A DNA stretch of 34,160 nt from Kiritimatiellia bacterium (GCA_028715905.1 JAQUQV010000026.1:1-34160); one strand, 5' to 3'. Numbered from the stretch's first letter, positions 22,346-30,790 are shown. Numbers and translations are program-made. Notes: generated by a model not told the origin, from the sequence alone.

Positions 22346-25039
22346 ATGCGCCAGAAACAGGCAATAACCGTCCATACCATATCTCATACCCACTGGGACC
22401 GCGAATGGTATCTGCCGTTTCAGCAATACCGGACCAGGCTCGTGCAGCTTATGGATCATCTCCTTGATTCACTCCCCAAAAACAAGGATTACCGGACTTT
22501 TCATCTGGACGCGCAAACGGTCGTGCTTGAGGATTATCTGGAAGTATGCCCGGAACGCCGCGCGGAAATTGAAGCGCTGGTCAGGAAAGGCCGCCTCCTC
22601 ATCGGCCCCTGGTATATTCTGCCGGACGAATTCCTGGTCAGCGGCGAAGCCACCATCCGGAACCTTATGCTGGGGCACCGTTTGGCGGAACAATTCGGCC
22701 GCGTCATGAAAGCCGGTTATGTACCCGATCCGTTCGGCCACATCTCCCAAATGCCCCAGATCCTGCGCGGGTTCGGCCTGGACAATTTCATTTTCATGCG
22801 GGGTTACGCCGGCGCCACCGGCCGCAAAACCTCGGAATTTATATGGGAATCACCCGATGGAAGCCGGGTCTTCGCCTATTACCTGCCCGGCGGCTACGGG
22901 AACGGCGCCTGGCTCAATCTTTTTGCCGACAATCCGCAAAAATGCGCGCAAATCGTCCGGGACATGCTGAAAAAAACAACGCCCTGGTCAACCATTCCGC
23001 ATGTGCTGCTGATGAACGGCACTGATCATCTTATGCCGGAATTTGAAATCACGAATATTTTACGGCGGCTCCATGGCGCATTTCCGGGATACCGTTTTAT
23101 TCATACGACCATGGAGAATTTTATCCGCCTCGCCAACAGGCGTTCCGGACGCAGGCCGCTGGTGCGCGGCGAACTGCGCCAGAACGGCGAGTTTGCGCCG
23201 CTGCTCTACGGCGTTCTTTCAGCGCGGAACTATCTGAAGCAGCGCAATCACGCCGTCCAGAATCTTCTGGAAAAATGGGCCGAACCAGCCTCCGCCGCGG
23301 CGTGGCTGGCCGGCGTTTCCTATCCTCGGAAACTTCTCTGGCAGGCGTGGAAATACCTTCTGCAGAATCATCCGCATGACTCCATCTGCGGCTGCAGCGT
23401 TGATCCGGTCCATGAACAGATGATGACGCGTTTTGCCTGGGCGGAAGACCTCGGCGAATATCTTGTCGGCAGGGCGCTCACTCATATCGCCGCCTTGCTG
23501 CCGCTCAAAGGAACACCGGATGTTGTCCGCAGCGTCGTGGTCTTCAATCCGCTCGCACGCCGGCGTTCGGGATGCGCGGAAATCGCCGTTGATTTGCCGG
23601 CAGGGTTCAAGGGCGAATTTCATCTTGTTGACCATAAGGGCAAGGTGGTTCCTGCGGTTCCCCTCTCGGCCGCGGCGGAAAATAAAACCCATGTTCACGA
23701 CAGGTTGTATCCTTACTGGGAGCCGGTCAGGCGCCAGCGCGTTCTCATTGATGCGGCCGGGGTGCCGGCGTTCGGTTACGCCGCGTTTCAGGCGCGGAAC
23801 GGCAAGGCGCCGAAACATGCCGCCCCGGCCGGCAAGCTGTCATGCGGGAAAAATTATGTGGAAAACAAACACCTGCGTCTGCAGTTGGCCGCCGACGGCA
23901 CGTTCCAGGTCTTTGATAAAAAAACCATCCGGCGCTGGTCAGGACTTAACGCCTTTGAAAATATGGCGGATGTCGGCGATGAATACAACTATGCGCCTCC
24001 CGAGAAAGACTCGGCCGTCAACAGCGATAAAATTCCTCATGCCTGGGAACCGGTGCGGATGGAACCGCTCATGGCGGGTTTCAAAATACGCACGGAATTG
24101 CCTCTGCCCCGCGCCATAGACGCCGAAAGAAAGGGCCGTTCTACGGAAACTGTCAATTGCCTGCTGGAGACCGTCGCCACCCTGGATGCGGTATCCCGGC
24201 GGGTTGATTTCACCACCCGTTTCATTAACAACGCTCAGGATCATAATCTACGCGTCCTTTTTCCAAGCGGCGCGCGCAAAGCTTCCTTCTCCGAGGCGCT
24301 GGGGGCATTTGACGTTGTCCGGCGACCCATTGCCGCGGGAAAACGCGGCCCGAATTCGGTGGAAGATCCTCCTTCGCGGCATCCGATGGATGGATTTGTT
24401 GATGTCGCGGATAAGAACGGCGGCCTGCTGGTATGCGGCGCCGGACTTCATGAATATGAAGTCAAGGATGACGGCGAACGGACCATCGCCGTAACTCTTC
24501 TGCGCGCGGTCGGCTGGCTTTCAAGACCGGACATTAAGACGCGCAACAACGATGCCGGGCCGAGTTTGCCCGCTCCCGGCGCGCAATGCCCGGGCGAACA
24601 TGTTTTCCGTTACTGCCTTGTTCCCCATGATGGCGACTGGGAGGATTGCCAGGGCTGGCGCGAGGTCATGGATTTTCTCCATCCCGTGCGCTGCCTGACA
24701 TTGCCCATTACGGCGCCGGCGTTTGAGGGCAACCGTTCCGTCATTCCGTCTCAAAACCAATCGCTTCCGGAAAGCGCGTCTTTACTCTCAATTGAACCGG
24801 CCGCCATGATTCTTTCCGCGGTCAAGAAAGCCGAGGATCGGGATTGCCTGATTGTGCGCGCCTGGAATATAGGCGCAAAAACGGTTGCGGCCAGGTTCGT
24901 TTTTGCGCGGAAAGTCAGACAGGCTTACCGCATCAATCTTGCGGAAAAGCGCTTGAAACGGCTCGCCCTGCAAACAAAGAACGTGGTCGCCATTCCCTGC
25001 AAACCCAAACAGATCGTCAGCATTGAAATTCATTTGTAA
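22346..25039 (+). CDS. GH38 alpha-mannosidase
   Basis: The 897-residue retaining, zinc-dependent glycosidase belongs to family 38. Zinc ligands by homology are His16 and Asp18 (HTHWDREW), Asp128 (VPDPFGH), which is also the catalytic nucleophile, and His344 (NHPHDSICGC). The catalytic barrel spans about 8-270, the helical mid domain about 280-380, and the C-terminal beta-sandwich runs to 897. No signal peptide is seen, so it is probably cytoplasmic and acts on imported mannosides or N-glycan fragments. GGAGGA at 22336-22341 fits the ATG. It sits behind an AraC regulator and a direct-repeat operator. Bacterial members such as MngB (2-O-mannosyl-glycerate) show that the exact substrate varies. 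Confidence 0.93.
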   Translation: MRQKQAITVHTISHTHWDREWYLPFQQYRTRLVQLMDHLLDSLPKNKDYRTFHLDAQTVVLEDYLEVCPERRAEIEALVRKGRLLIGPWYILPDEFLVSGEATIRNLMLGHRLAEQFGRVMKAGYVPDPFGHISQMPQILRGFGLDNFIFMRGYAGATGRKTSEFIWESPDGSRVFAYYLPGGYGNGAWLNLFADNPQKCAQIVRDMLKKTTPWSTIPHVLLMNGTDHLMPEFEITNILRRLHGAFPGYRFIHTTMENFIRLANRRSGRRPLVRGELRQNGEFAPLLYGVLSARNYLKQRNHAVQNLLEKWAEPASAAAWLAGVSYPRKLLWQAWKYLLQNHPHDSICGCSVDPVHEQMMTRFAWAEDLGEYLVGRALTHIAALLPLKGTPDVVRSVVVFNPLARRRSGCAEIAVDLPAGFKGEFHLVDHKGKVVPAVPLSAAAENKTHVHDRLYPYWEPVRRQRVLIDAAGVPAFGYAAFQARNGKAPKHAAPAGKLSCGKNYVENKHLRLQLAADGTFQVFDKKTIRRWSGLNAFENMADVGDEYNYAPPEKDSAVNSDKIPHAWEPVRMEPLMAGFKIRTELPLPRAIDAERKGRSTETVNCLLETVATLDAVSRRVDFTTRFINNAQDHNLRVLFPSGARKASFSEALGAFDVVRRPIAAGKRGPNSVEDPPSRHPMDGFVDVADKNGGLLVCGAGLHEYEVKDDGERTIAVTLLRAVGWLSRPDIKTRNNDAGPSLPAPGAQCPGEHVFRYCLVPHDGDWEDCQGWREVMDFLHPVRCLTLPITAPAFEGNRSVIPSQNQSLPESASLLSIEPAAMILSAVKKAEDRDCLIVRAWNIGAKTVAARFVFARKVRQAYRINLAEKRLKRLALQTKNVVAIPCKPKQIVSIEIHL

Positions 25040-25056
25040 TACCAGATCAAAAACAT

Positions 25057-25085
25057 TTGACGGCTGGCGAATGTTTTTATATAAC
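25057..25085 (+). promoter_or_regulatory. Probable promoter of the aldolase gene, overlapping an inverted repeat
   Basis: TTGACG (25057-25062) and TATAAC (25080-25085) lie 17 bp apart. They overlap a perfect 9-bp AT-rich inverted repeat, AAAAACATT (25049-25057) with AATGTTTTT (25070-25078), which could end mannosidase transcription or act as an operator. The aldolase ATG is 57 nt downstream behind AGGAG. Confidence 0.45.
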
Positions 25086-25141
25086 TACTGGAAACAGAAG
25101 TTCGCGGCAAAAGGAACTTTAAACAGGCAGGAGAAATTAAA

Positions 25142-26089
25142 ATGATAGTCAGCACCAATCAATTGTTCAAACACGCTTACGGCAAATACGCCGTCGGCGC
25201 CTATAACATCAATAATCTTGAACAAACCATGGGTTTGTTCAAGGGCAATCTTGACAGCAAGGCGCCTTTTATAATCCAGATTTCCAAGGGCGCCCGCTCC
25301 TACACCGATAAAAGCATGTTGGAGGCCATTATCCGCGCGGCCGACAAGCTCTTCCCCAAGGCCGTCTTCGCCGTTCATCTTGACCATGGCGACGAAACAA
25401 CGGCCATGGATTGCATCGCCAGCGGCTTCTACAGCTCGGTCATGATTGACGCCAGCATGAAGCCCTATGAAGAAAACATCGCCATAACCAAGCGCGTTGT
25501 CGCGGCCGCCCATGCCAAAAATATTTCCGTTGAAGCGGAACTGGGCCAGCTCGGCGGCGTGGAAGAGCATATCTCCGTCTCCGAAGACCAGGTCCACCTG
25601 ACCGATCCGGCCCAGGCCGAGGATTTCGTGAAACGCTCCGGCTGCGACAGCCTGGCCTGCGCCATCGGCACCAGCCACGGCGCCTACAAGTTTGCCGGCA
25701 GCCAGGGCCTCCATTTTGAAATCATCGCCGACATCCAGAAACGCCTGCCCGGGTTCCCGCTCGTCATGCACGGTTCAAGCTCAGTCCCTAAGGACGAAGT
25801 GGACCGCATCAACGCCGCCGGCGGACAACTCAAGGGCGCCAGAGGCGTTGATGAAACACAATTCGCCAAGGCCGCCAAGCTCGGCGTAACCAAGGTCAAC
25901 ATTGACACCGACGGCCGCCTGGTCTGGTGCCGCGTTCACCGCGAACATTTCAAGGAACATCCGGAAAACTTTGACCTCCGTCCCCCGGGCAAAATTTTCA
26001 TGGCCGAATTCGCGAAATATATCGCCCACAAAAATAACTGCCTGGGAAGCTCTGAACAGCTTGATTCGGTGCGGGAATTTCTGAAATAA
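25142..26089 (+). CDS. Class II (zinc) fructose-bisphosphate aldolase family protein
   Basis: The 315-residue TIM-barrel enzyme cleaves a ketose 1,6-bisphosphate to dihydroxyacetone phosphate and an aldehyde. AVHLDHG gives the catalytic Asp81 and zinc ligand His82. VEAELGQLGG holds the conserved Glu. GTSHGAYKF and VMHGSSSVP supply the other two zinc histidines, and NIDTDGR binds the phosphate. It could act on fructose or tagatose bisphosphate, and sequence alone does not decide. AGGAG precedes the ATG by about 8 nt. It lies between alpha-mannosidase and glycerol-1-phosphate dehydrogenase; its product dihydroxyacetone phosphate is the latter's substrate, which may explain the linkage. Confidence 0.9.
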   Translation: MIVSTNQLFKHAYGKYAVGAYNINNLEQTMGLFKGNLDSKAPFIIQISKGARSYTDKSMLEAIIRAADKLFPKAVFAVHLDHGDETTAMDCIASGFYSSVMIDASMKPYEENIAITKRVVAAAHAKNISVEAELGQLGGVEEHISVSEDQVHLTDPAQAEDFVKRSGCDSLACAIGTSHGAYKFAGSQGLHFEIIADIQKRLPGFPLVMHGSSSVPKDEVDRINAAGGQLKGARGVDETQFAKAAKLGVTKVNIDTDGRLVWCRVHREHFKEHPENFDLRPPGKIFMAEFAKYIAHKNNCLGSSEQLDSVREFLK

Positions 26090-26095
26090 GAATTA

Positions 26096-26201
26096 ACCGC
26101 CCGCTTTGCTAGCGCGGAGAACGCGGAGATAGGAATGGTTTTTGTTTTTAACAAAAAAGAATGTTCTACCTCTGCAAACTCTGCGCCTCTGCGGCGAAAA
26201 A
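26096..26201. repeat. Dispersed inverted repeat (copy c) between the aldolase and G1P dehydrogenase genes
   Basis: The left arm starts ACCGCCCGCTTTGCTAGCGC (26096-26115) and continues GGAGAACGCGGAGATAGG. The AT-rich middle contains ATGTTCTACCTCTGC. The right arm CTCTGCGCCTCTGCGGCG (26180-26197) ends in an A-run, 9 nt before the downstream ATG. The left arm corresponds, in reverse orientation, to the right side of the copy at 30214-30364. Confidence 0.75.
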
Positions 26202-26210
26202 AATTCCATA

Positions 26211-27527
26211 ATGAATCCTTCTGAATTGCTCGGCCGAACTTTCGCCTGCGAGTGCGGAAAAACTCATTCCGTCCCGATCCGCGAAATCATCTACTCCGAA
26301 TCGGCCGTGCAAGATGCCGCCGGCGTTTTCAGCCGTTATTTCCGCGGCAAAACAACCGTAATCATCGCCGATCAGCGCACCTTCGCAGCCGCCGGGAAAG
26401 CGCTGAACGATGCGCTCGCCGCGCAGGGCTGGTACATCTCCAACCTGATCGTGCCCGACGGCAAAAACGGCAGGGAGCCGGTCTGCGACGACTTTACGCT
26501 TGATTACGTTCTCAACCGCCTGCCTAAATGCGATTTTTACATCGCCGCCGGCGCGGGCGTCATCAGCGACCTGACCAAATGGGCCGCCTGCAAAACCGGC
26601 AAACCCTATGCCGCGCTCGCCACCGCGGCCTCCATGAACGGCTATTCCTCGGCCAATATCGCCCCGACCGTCAAAGGCGTCAAACGGCTCATGGACGGCG
26701 TCTGCCCGCTGGTCATCATGGCGGTCCCTTCCGTCATCAACCAGGCGCCCTATAAACTCACCGCCGCCGGGCTCGGCGACGTGCTCGCCAAGCCGGTCAG
26801 TATCACGGACTGGCGCATGAGCAAGCTTTTGTTCGGCGAATATTTTTGTCCGCTCTGCGCGCGCATGATTTCCGAGATAGAGCCGGCCTACATGGACAAT
26901 CCCGGCGGCATTCTGCAAAAAAAACCGGAAGCCATCGGCGCTTTGTTCAACGCCCTCGTTTATTCCGGCCTTTCCATGACCATCGCCGGCACTTCCTCGC
27001 CCTCTTCCGGCGGCGAGCACATGATCTCCCACGCCCTTGATTCAACCGCCCTCGCCCGGGGGTTAGGCCATGATTACCACGGCCGCCAGGTGGGTTTGGG
27101 AACCATCTTCGCCTGCGCGCTGTATGAGCGCATTTTGGCCCTGGAAGCCCCTCAATTTACCCTGCGGGCCGAACCGGTCAATGCCGCCTTCTGGCAGTCG
27201 CTGGCGCCGGTTGTGGAGGAGGAGTACGCCCGCAAAACAACGAAAGCGGCCAGGGCCGTTGAACAACTGAAAAAGAAAAACTGCTGGGATGAATTGCGCG
27301 CCCTCGCAAAACAATCAATCCGCACCCCCGCCGGGATCAGGGATTGCCTGAAAACGGCCGGCGCGGCTTATCGTATCGCCGATATCGGCTGCGATCGCGC
27401 CCGGTTCCTTGAAGCCGCGCTCAACTGCCACCAGATGCGCGAACGTTACACCGTGATTGACCTCGCCCGCGCCGTGGGCATTATGCCCAAGGCGGCCAAT
27501 GAAATCATTGAGGAATATCTGGCTTAA
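26211..27527 (+). CDS. sn-Glycerol-1-phosphate dehydrogenase (AraM/EgsA family)
   Basis: The 438-residue enzyme, related to glycerol dehydrogenases, reduces dihydroxyacetone phosphate to sn-glycerol 1-phosphate, the stereoisomer of archaeal lipids. The N-terminal FACECGKTH is seen in bacterial members. GAGVISDLTKWAA and ATAASMNGYSSANIAP bind NAD(P) and substrate, GLGDVLAK carries the metal-binding Asp, and SGGEHMISHALD and GHDYHGRQVGLG carry the metal-binding His residues. The frame is open upstream to 26142, but those codons lie in the repeat at 26096-26201, so ATG 26211 is preferred. B. subtilis AraM is about 394 residues; the extra length here is C-terminal. Whether it supplies archaeal-type lipids or another G1P product is open. 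Confidence 0.88.
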   Translation: MNPSELLGRTFACECGKTHSVPIREIIYSESAVQDAAGVFSRYFRGKTTVIIADQRTFAAAGKALNDALAAQGWYISNLIVPDGKNGREPVCDDFTLDYVLNRLPKCDFYIAAGAGVISDLTKWAACKTGKPYAALATAASMNGYSSANIAPTVKGVKRLMDGVCPLVIMAVPSVINQAPYKLTAAGLGDVLAKPVSITDWRMSKLLFGEYFCPLCARMISEIEPAYMDNPGGILQKKPEAIGALFNALVYSGLSMTIAGTSSPSSGGEHMISHALDSTALARGLGHDYHGRQVGLGTIFACALYERILALEAPQFTLRAEPVNAAFWQSLAPVVEEEYARKTTKAARAVEQLKKKNCWDELRALAKQSIRTPAGIRDCLKTAGAAYRIADIGCDRARFLEAALNCHQMRERYTVIDLARAVGIMPKAANEIIEEYLA

Positions 27528-27785
27528 TAATCAATGTTTTGGAACTATTTTTTCATTTATTGCCGAGCAAAGCATTCTGAAATTGGCGGTGATGTAGTAT
27601 CTTCTTTTCTTATCTCGATTTTCAATTTTGACGGGTAAACCGCCGACCGTATTTCAAAAATGATGGCGCTGAATTTATCAGCGCAATCCCGAATCGTGTA
27701 CCACTATATCATGCCATAGGCAGATATCCGCCTGGCGGAAAAAACAAGAAAAGGATTCTCCGCCCCGGCGGATCCGCACAGGCGG

Positions 27786-27926
27786 AACCACGGAGACCCA
27801 TGCTTCGCCCCAGCGCTTAGCAGGGCAGGCACGGAGAAGAAGAGGTTGCTTGAAATCAGTTTTGCCGAAGGCAAAACCAGATTTCAAGCAAGGCTTTAGC
27901 TCTGTGTCTCATTTTTCTCTGTGGTT
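27786..27926. repeat. Dispersed inverted repeat (copy e) carrying an inserted hairpin unit
   Basis: The outer ends AACCAC (27786-27791) and GTGGTT (27921-27926) are inverse complements, with CACGGAG/CTCTGTG-type inner arms. GCTTCGCCCC (27803-27812) also occurs, inverted, in the copy ending at 30364. The central 46 nt form the separate long hairpin listed next. Confidence 0.55.
27846..27891. repeat. Long near-perfect hairpin inside repeat copy e
   Basis: TTGCTTGAAATC (27846-27857) pairs with GATTTCAAGCAA (27880-27891), and GTTTTGCC (27859-27866) with GGCAAAAC (27870-27877) around loop GAA. This is 20 base pairs with only a 1/2-nt interior loop. No U-run follows. It looks like a small palindromic insertion nested in the older repeat. 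Confidence 0.65.
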
Positions 27927-27960
27927 GATTTCTCCGGGTTGCGGGCATAGCCCGCTTTGG

Positions 27961-30174
27961 TCACATCATTGACAGCGCGTCCACGTCAACCGCAATGCGC
28001 ACTTGCGGCGGGCATTTCAACCCGCGCAAAACCTGCTTTATCTGCCCGGAAACCTCCGCCGCCGAAGGCGCACGGATGATGATCTGGAGGCGGTATTGGC
28101 CCCTGGCCATGCTGATCGGCGCCGGCATGGGACCGGAAAGAACGGCCGGGGGTTTTACCAGCGGTTTTAACCCGCCGGCTAATTGTTTCGCGGCCAGGGC
28201 GATCATTTCATCCGGCGCGCCTTCCAGGGTAATGCAGGTCAGATGGGCAAAGGGCGGATAAAAAAGCTCGCGGCGCGACTCAACTTCCTGGTCGCAAAAC
28301 CCCTCGTAATCCATCCGGCGCGCGGCCTGTACCGCCGGGTGAAAGGGCGTAAAAGTCTGGACAATGACCTCGCCGGCAATATCTCCCCTGCCCGCCCGGC
28401 CGGAGACCTGAAGCAAAAGCTGAAACGTCCTTTCCGCGGCCCGGAAATCGGGCATATGCAGGCTGTGATCCGCGTAAATGACCCCCACCAGGGTCACGTT
28501 GGGAAAATGCAGGCCCTTGGCAATCATCTGGGTGCCGATCAGGATGTCTATCTTGCCGGTCTTGAAGTCACCGAGAATGTTCCGATGCGAATGTTTCGCG
28601 GTGGTGGTGTCGGCATCCATCCTTTGCGCGCGCGCCTTCGGGAAAAGCGAGTGCACGATTGATTCAATCCGCTGGGTGCCGATGCCGGAGAATTTCAAGG
28701 CAAAAGCGCCGCACTTGGCACATTTGTCCGGAACCTTTTCCGCCCGGCCGCAGATATGACAGCGCAATTCCTCGCCCGCGCGGTGATAGGTCAGCGCTAC
28801 ACTGCATTGAGCGCAAATCGCCACGAAACCGCAGGCCGGGCAAATGACCGAAGTGGCAAATCCGCGGCGGTTCAGGAACAGCATGGTCTGCTCGCGCCGT
28901 TCAAGCCTTTCGCGAATCGCCTCAACCAGCGGACGCGAAAACACGTTCACGCGGCCTTCGCGTTCCGCTTCCAGCCGCATGTCAATAATGTTCATGCGCG
29001 GCATTTTCTGCCGGTCAACGCGATGGTGAAGATGCGCGATCGCGTATTTGCCGATGCGCGCGTTATAAAACGATTCCAGCGCCGGCGTGGCCGAGCCAAG
29101 CAGGACCGGGCAGCGCTCAATTTCGCCGCGTTTTATCGCCACGTCCCGCGCATTGTATCGCGGGGCCTCACCCTGCTTGTAACTGGTTTCATGCTCCTCA
29201 TCAACCACGATCAACCCCAGCCGCTCCACCGGCGCAAACAGCGCCGAGCGGGCGCCGACCACGATCCGCGCCTGGCCGTCATTGATCCGGTGCCACTCGT
29301 CGTGCCGCTCGCCGTCCGAAAGATGGCTGTGCAAGACCGCCACCTTGTCTCCGAAACGCCCGCAGAATCTTTCCACGGTCTGCGGCGTGAGCGCAATCTC
29401 GGGCACCAGCACGATCGCCCCCTTGCCCCGCTCAAGGACATGCCCGATGGCCTGCAGATAAACTTCTGTCTTGCCGCTGCCGGTTACGCCGTGCAGCAGA
29501 ACCACCGGCGGCGAAAAAGTGTCAATTGATTTTTCAACCAAATCCAGGGCGGCGGCCTGCTCGGGAAAAAGATTCAGCGGCTGGGTCGGCAAAATGGTCT
29601 GGCCGGCGAACGGATCGCGCCGTAAATCCCGGCTGGCTATTTTTAAGACGCCCTTCTGTTCAAGGCTTTTGACCGCGCCCGGCCCCGCGCCGGAGCGCTC
29701 AAGCAGGTCGGTCAATAACACCTGCTTATCCGGTAGTAAAAGCTCAAGCGCGGCCGCCTGTTTGGGGGCGCGCGCGCGCAGTTTGACCAGGTCCAAGTCT
29801 CTTATTTTTCCGGGGACAACCGTTACCGTTTTTTGCTGAAGAAATTTCGCCTGCGGCCGCCGCACCGCGCAGGGCAGGAGCGAACGAATGGCCTGCTCAA
29901 AAGCGGAAGCGTAATAATCGCTGATCCAGCGCGCCAGCTTCAGGATATTATCTCCGAGCAGCGGCTTGCCCCCGACCAGGGCGGCAATTGCCTTCAGGTT
30001 TTTTATCTCGGAGCGATCAGCCAGGCCGATCACGTAACCGCGCGTGACTCTGTTTCCGAAAGGCACCAGGACCCGCGCGCCGACCCGCACCACGGAAACC
30101 AGCTCATCCGGGACAAGATAATCAAACTCCCGATCCAGCGAAATTTCAACGGCAACTTTGGCGATATTTTGCAT
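27961..30174 (-). CDS. priA: Primosomal protein N' (PriA), replication restart helicase
   Basis: The 737-residue 3'-to-5' DNA helicase loads the replisome at stalled forks. The N-terminal 3'BD domain begins KVAVEISLDREFDYLVPDEL. The Walker A motif is GVTGSGKTEVYLQ (about 230-240). The DEAH-type box reads DEEHETSYKQGEAPRYNARD, and GSATPALES is the next helicase motif. Eight Cys in CPACG, CAQC, CHICG and CAKCG bind two zinc ions (about 445-490). SGRAGRG is helicase motif VI and VDVDALSMM ends the C-terminal domain. The length equals E. coli PriA. ATG 30174 has no good Shine-Dalgarno. The gene is separated from yjbQ upstream by repeat copy d. Confidence 0.96.
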   Translation of the reverse strand: MQNIAKVAVEISLDREFDYLVPDELVSVVRVGARVLVPFGNRVTRGYVIGLADRSEIKNLKAIAALVGGKPLLGDNILKLARWISDYYASAFEQAIRSLLPCAVRRPQAKFLQQKTVTVVPGKIRDLDLVKLRARAPKQAAALELLLPDKQVLLTDLLERSGAGPGAVKSLEQKGVLKIASRDLRRDPFAGQTILPTQPLNLFPEQAAALDLVEKSIDTFSPPVVLLHGVTGSGKTEVYLQAIGHVLERGKGAIVLVPEIALTPQTVERFCGRFGDKVAVLHSHLSDGERHDEWHRINDGQARIVVGARSALFAPVERLGLIVVDEEHETSYKQGEAPRYNARDVAIKRGEIERCPVLLGSATPALESFYNARIGKYAIAHLHHRVDRQKMPRMNIIDMRLEAEREGRVNVFSRPLVEAIRERLERREQTMLFLNRRGFATSVICPACGFVAICAQCSVALTYHRAGEELRCHICGRAEKVPDKCAKCGAFALKFSGIGTQRIESIVHSLFPKARAQRMDADTTTAKHSHRNILGDFKTGKIDILIGTQMIAKGLHFPNVTLVGVIYADHSLHMPDFRAAERTFQLLLQVSGRAGRGDIAGEVIVQTFTPFHPAVQAARRMDYEGFCDQEVESRRELFYPPFAHLTCITLEGAPDEMIALAAKQLAGGLKPLVKPPAVLSGPMPAPISMARGQYRLQIIIRAPSAAEVSGQIKQVLRGLKCPPQVRIAVDVDALSMM

Positions 30175-30213
30175 TTTCAGGTTTCATCGCAACTTCAATT
30201 TTAAGATGTTTTT

Positions 30214-30364
30214 ACCGCAGAGGCACAGAGTCTGCAGAGGTAAGATAATTGTTTTATATAAAATTCAGAACCAGAAAAAATATGTTCTATCTCTGTGTGC
30301 TCCGCGCCTCTAGCAAAGCCCTGAAGCATGCGCTTCGCTTAACTTCGGGGCGAAGCGGGCGGTG
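30214..30364. repeat. Dispersed inverted repeat (copy d) between priA and yjbQ
   Basis: The left arm is ACCGCAGAGGCACAGAGTCT (30214-30233), continuing GCAGAGG. The AT-rich middle ends in ATGTTCTATCTCTGTG, as in copy c. The right arm contains CTCCGCGCCTCTAGCAAAG and then an extra hairpin, CGCTTCGC (30331-30338) with GCGAAGCG (30350-30357). Apart from that insert its right side matches the left arm of copy c in inverse orientation. Confidence 0.75.
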
Positions 30365-30373
30365 ATTTTCTCC

Positions 30374-30790
30374 TCATTCCCCGATAATCTTCACCAGCAC
30401 CCGTTTTTTGCGCCGGCCGTCAAATTCTCCGTAAAATATCTGCTCCCATGGCCCGAAGTCAAGCCTGCCGTTTGTAACCGCCACGACCACCTCGCGCCCC
30501 ATAAGAGTGCGTTTAATGTGGGCGTCGGCGTTATCTTCCGCTCCGTTGTGCGCGTACTGGGAATACGGCTTTTCGGGGGCAAGCTTTTCCAGCCATTTTT
30601 CAAAATCGGCGTGCAGTCCGCTTTCGTCATCGTTGACAAACACGCTGGCGGTGATGTGCATCGCGTTCACCAGGATGAGCCCCTCTTTCACGCCGCTTTC
30701 CTCAAGGCATTTTTCCACCTGCGGGGTGATATTGATGAATGCCCGGCGCTGTTTCGTTTCAAACCAGAGTTCCTTGCGATACGTTTTCAT
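30374..30790 (-). CDS. YjbQ/UPF0047 family protein
   Basis: A 138-residue protein of the YjbQ family, small beta-rich trimeric proteins some of which show weak thiamine-phosphate synthase activity in vitro; the cellular role is unsettled. Family signatures visible are [47 protein letters not shown] and, near the end, [28 protein letters not shown]. The frame is open for 74 further codons upstream, but ATG 30790 is preferred because AAGGAGA (30806-30800 on the minus strand) lies 9 nt before it and homology starts here. A long perfect palindrome sits 27-55 nt upstream and could regulate it. Confidence 0.9.
   Translation of the reverse strand: MKTYRKELWFETKQRRAFINITPQVEKCLEESGVKEGLILVNAMHITASVFVNDDESGLHADFEKWLEKLAPEKPYSQYAHNGAEDNADAHIKRTLMGREVVVAVTNGRLDFGPWEQIFYGEFDGRRKKRVLVKIIGE

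Larger units (their letters stand above)
27528..27960. other. 433-bp non-coding gap between convergent genes
   Basis: No credible gene on either strand. It contains a GCGCTGA/TCAGCGC hairpin (27666-27672 with 27678-27684), which on the minus strand is followed at a 5-nt gap by five U and might terminate priA transcription weakly. A dispersed repeat copy (27786-27926) with a long internal hairpin follows, then GCGGGC/GCCCGC (27941-27946 with 27950-27955) just after the priA stop. Confidence 0.6.

Noticed and set aside
26142-26210. 23-codon N-terminal extension of glycerol-1-phosphate dehydrogenase
   Set aside because: These codons are repeat sequence (copy c), and the family similarity begins just after ATG 26211.
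28756-29529. 257-codon plus-strand frame
   Set aside because: Antisense to the helicase core of priA, where all motifs are clear on the minus strand.
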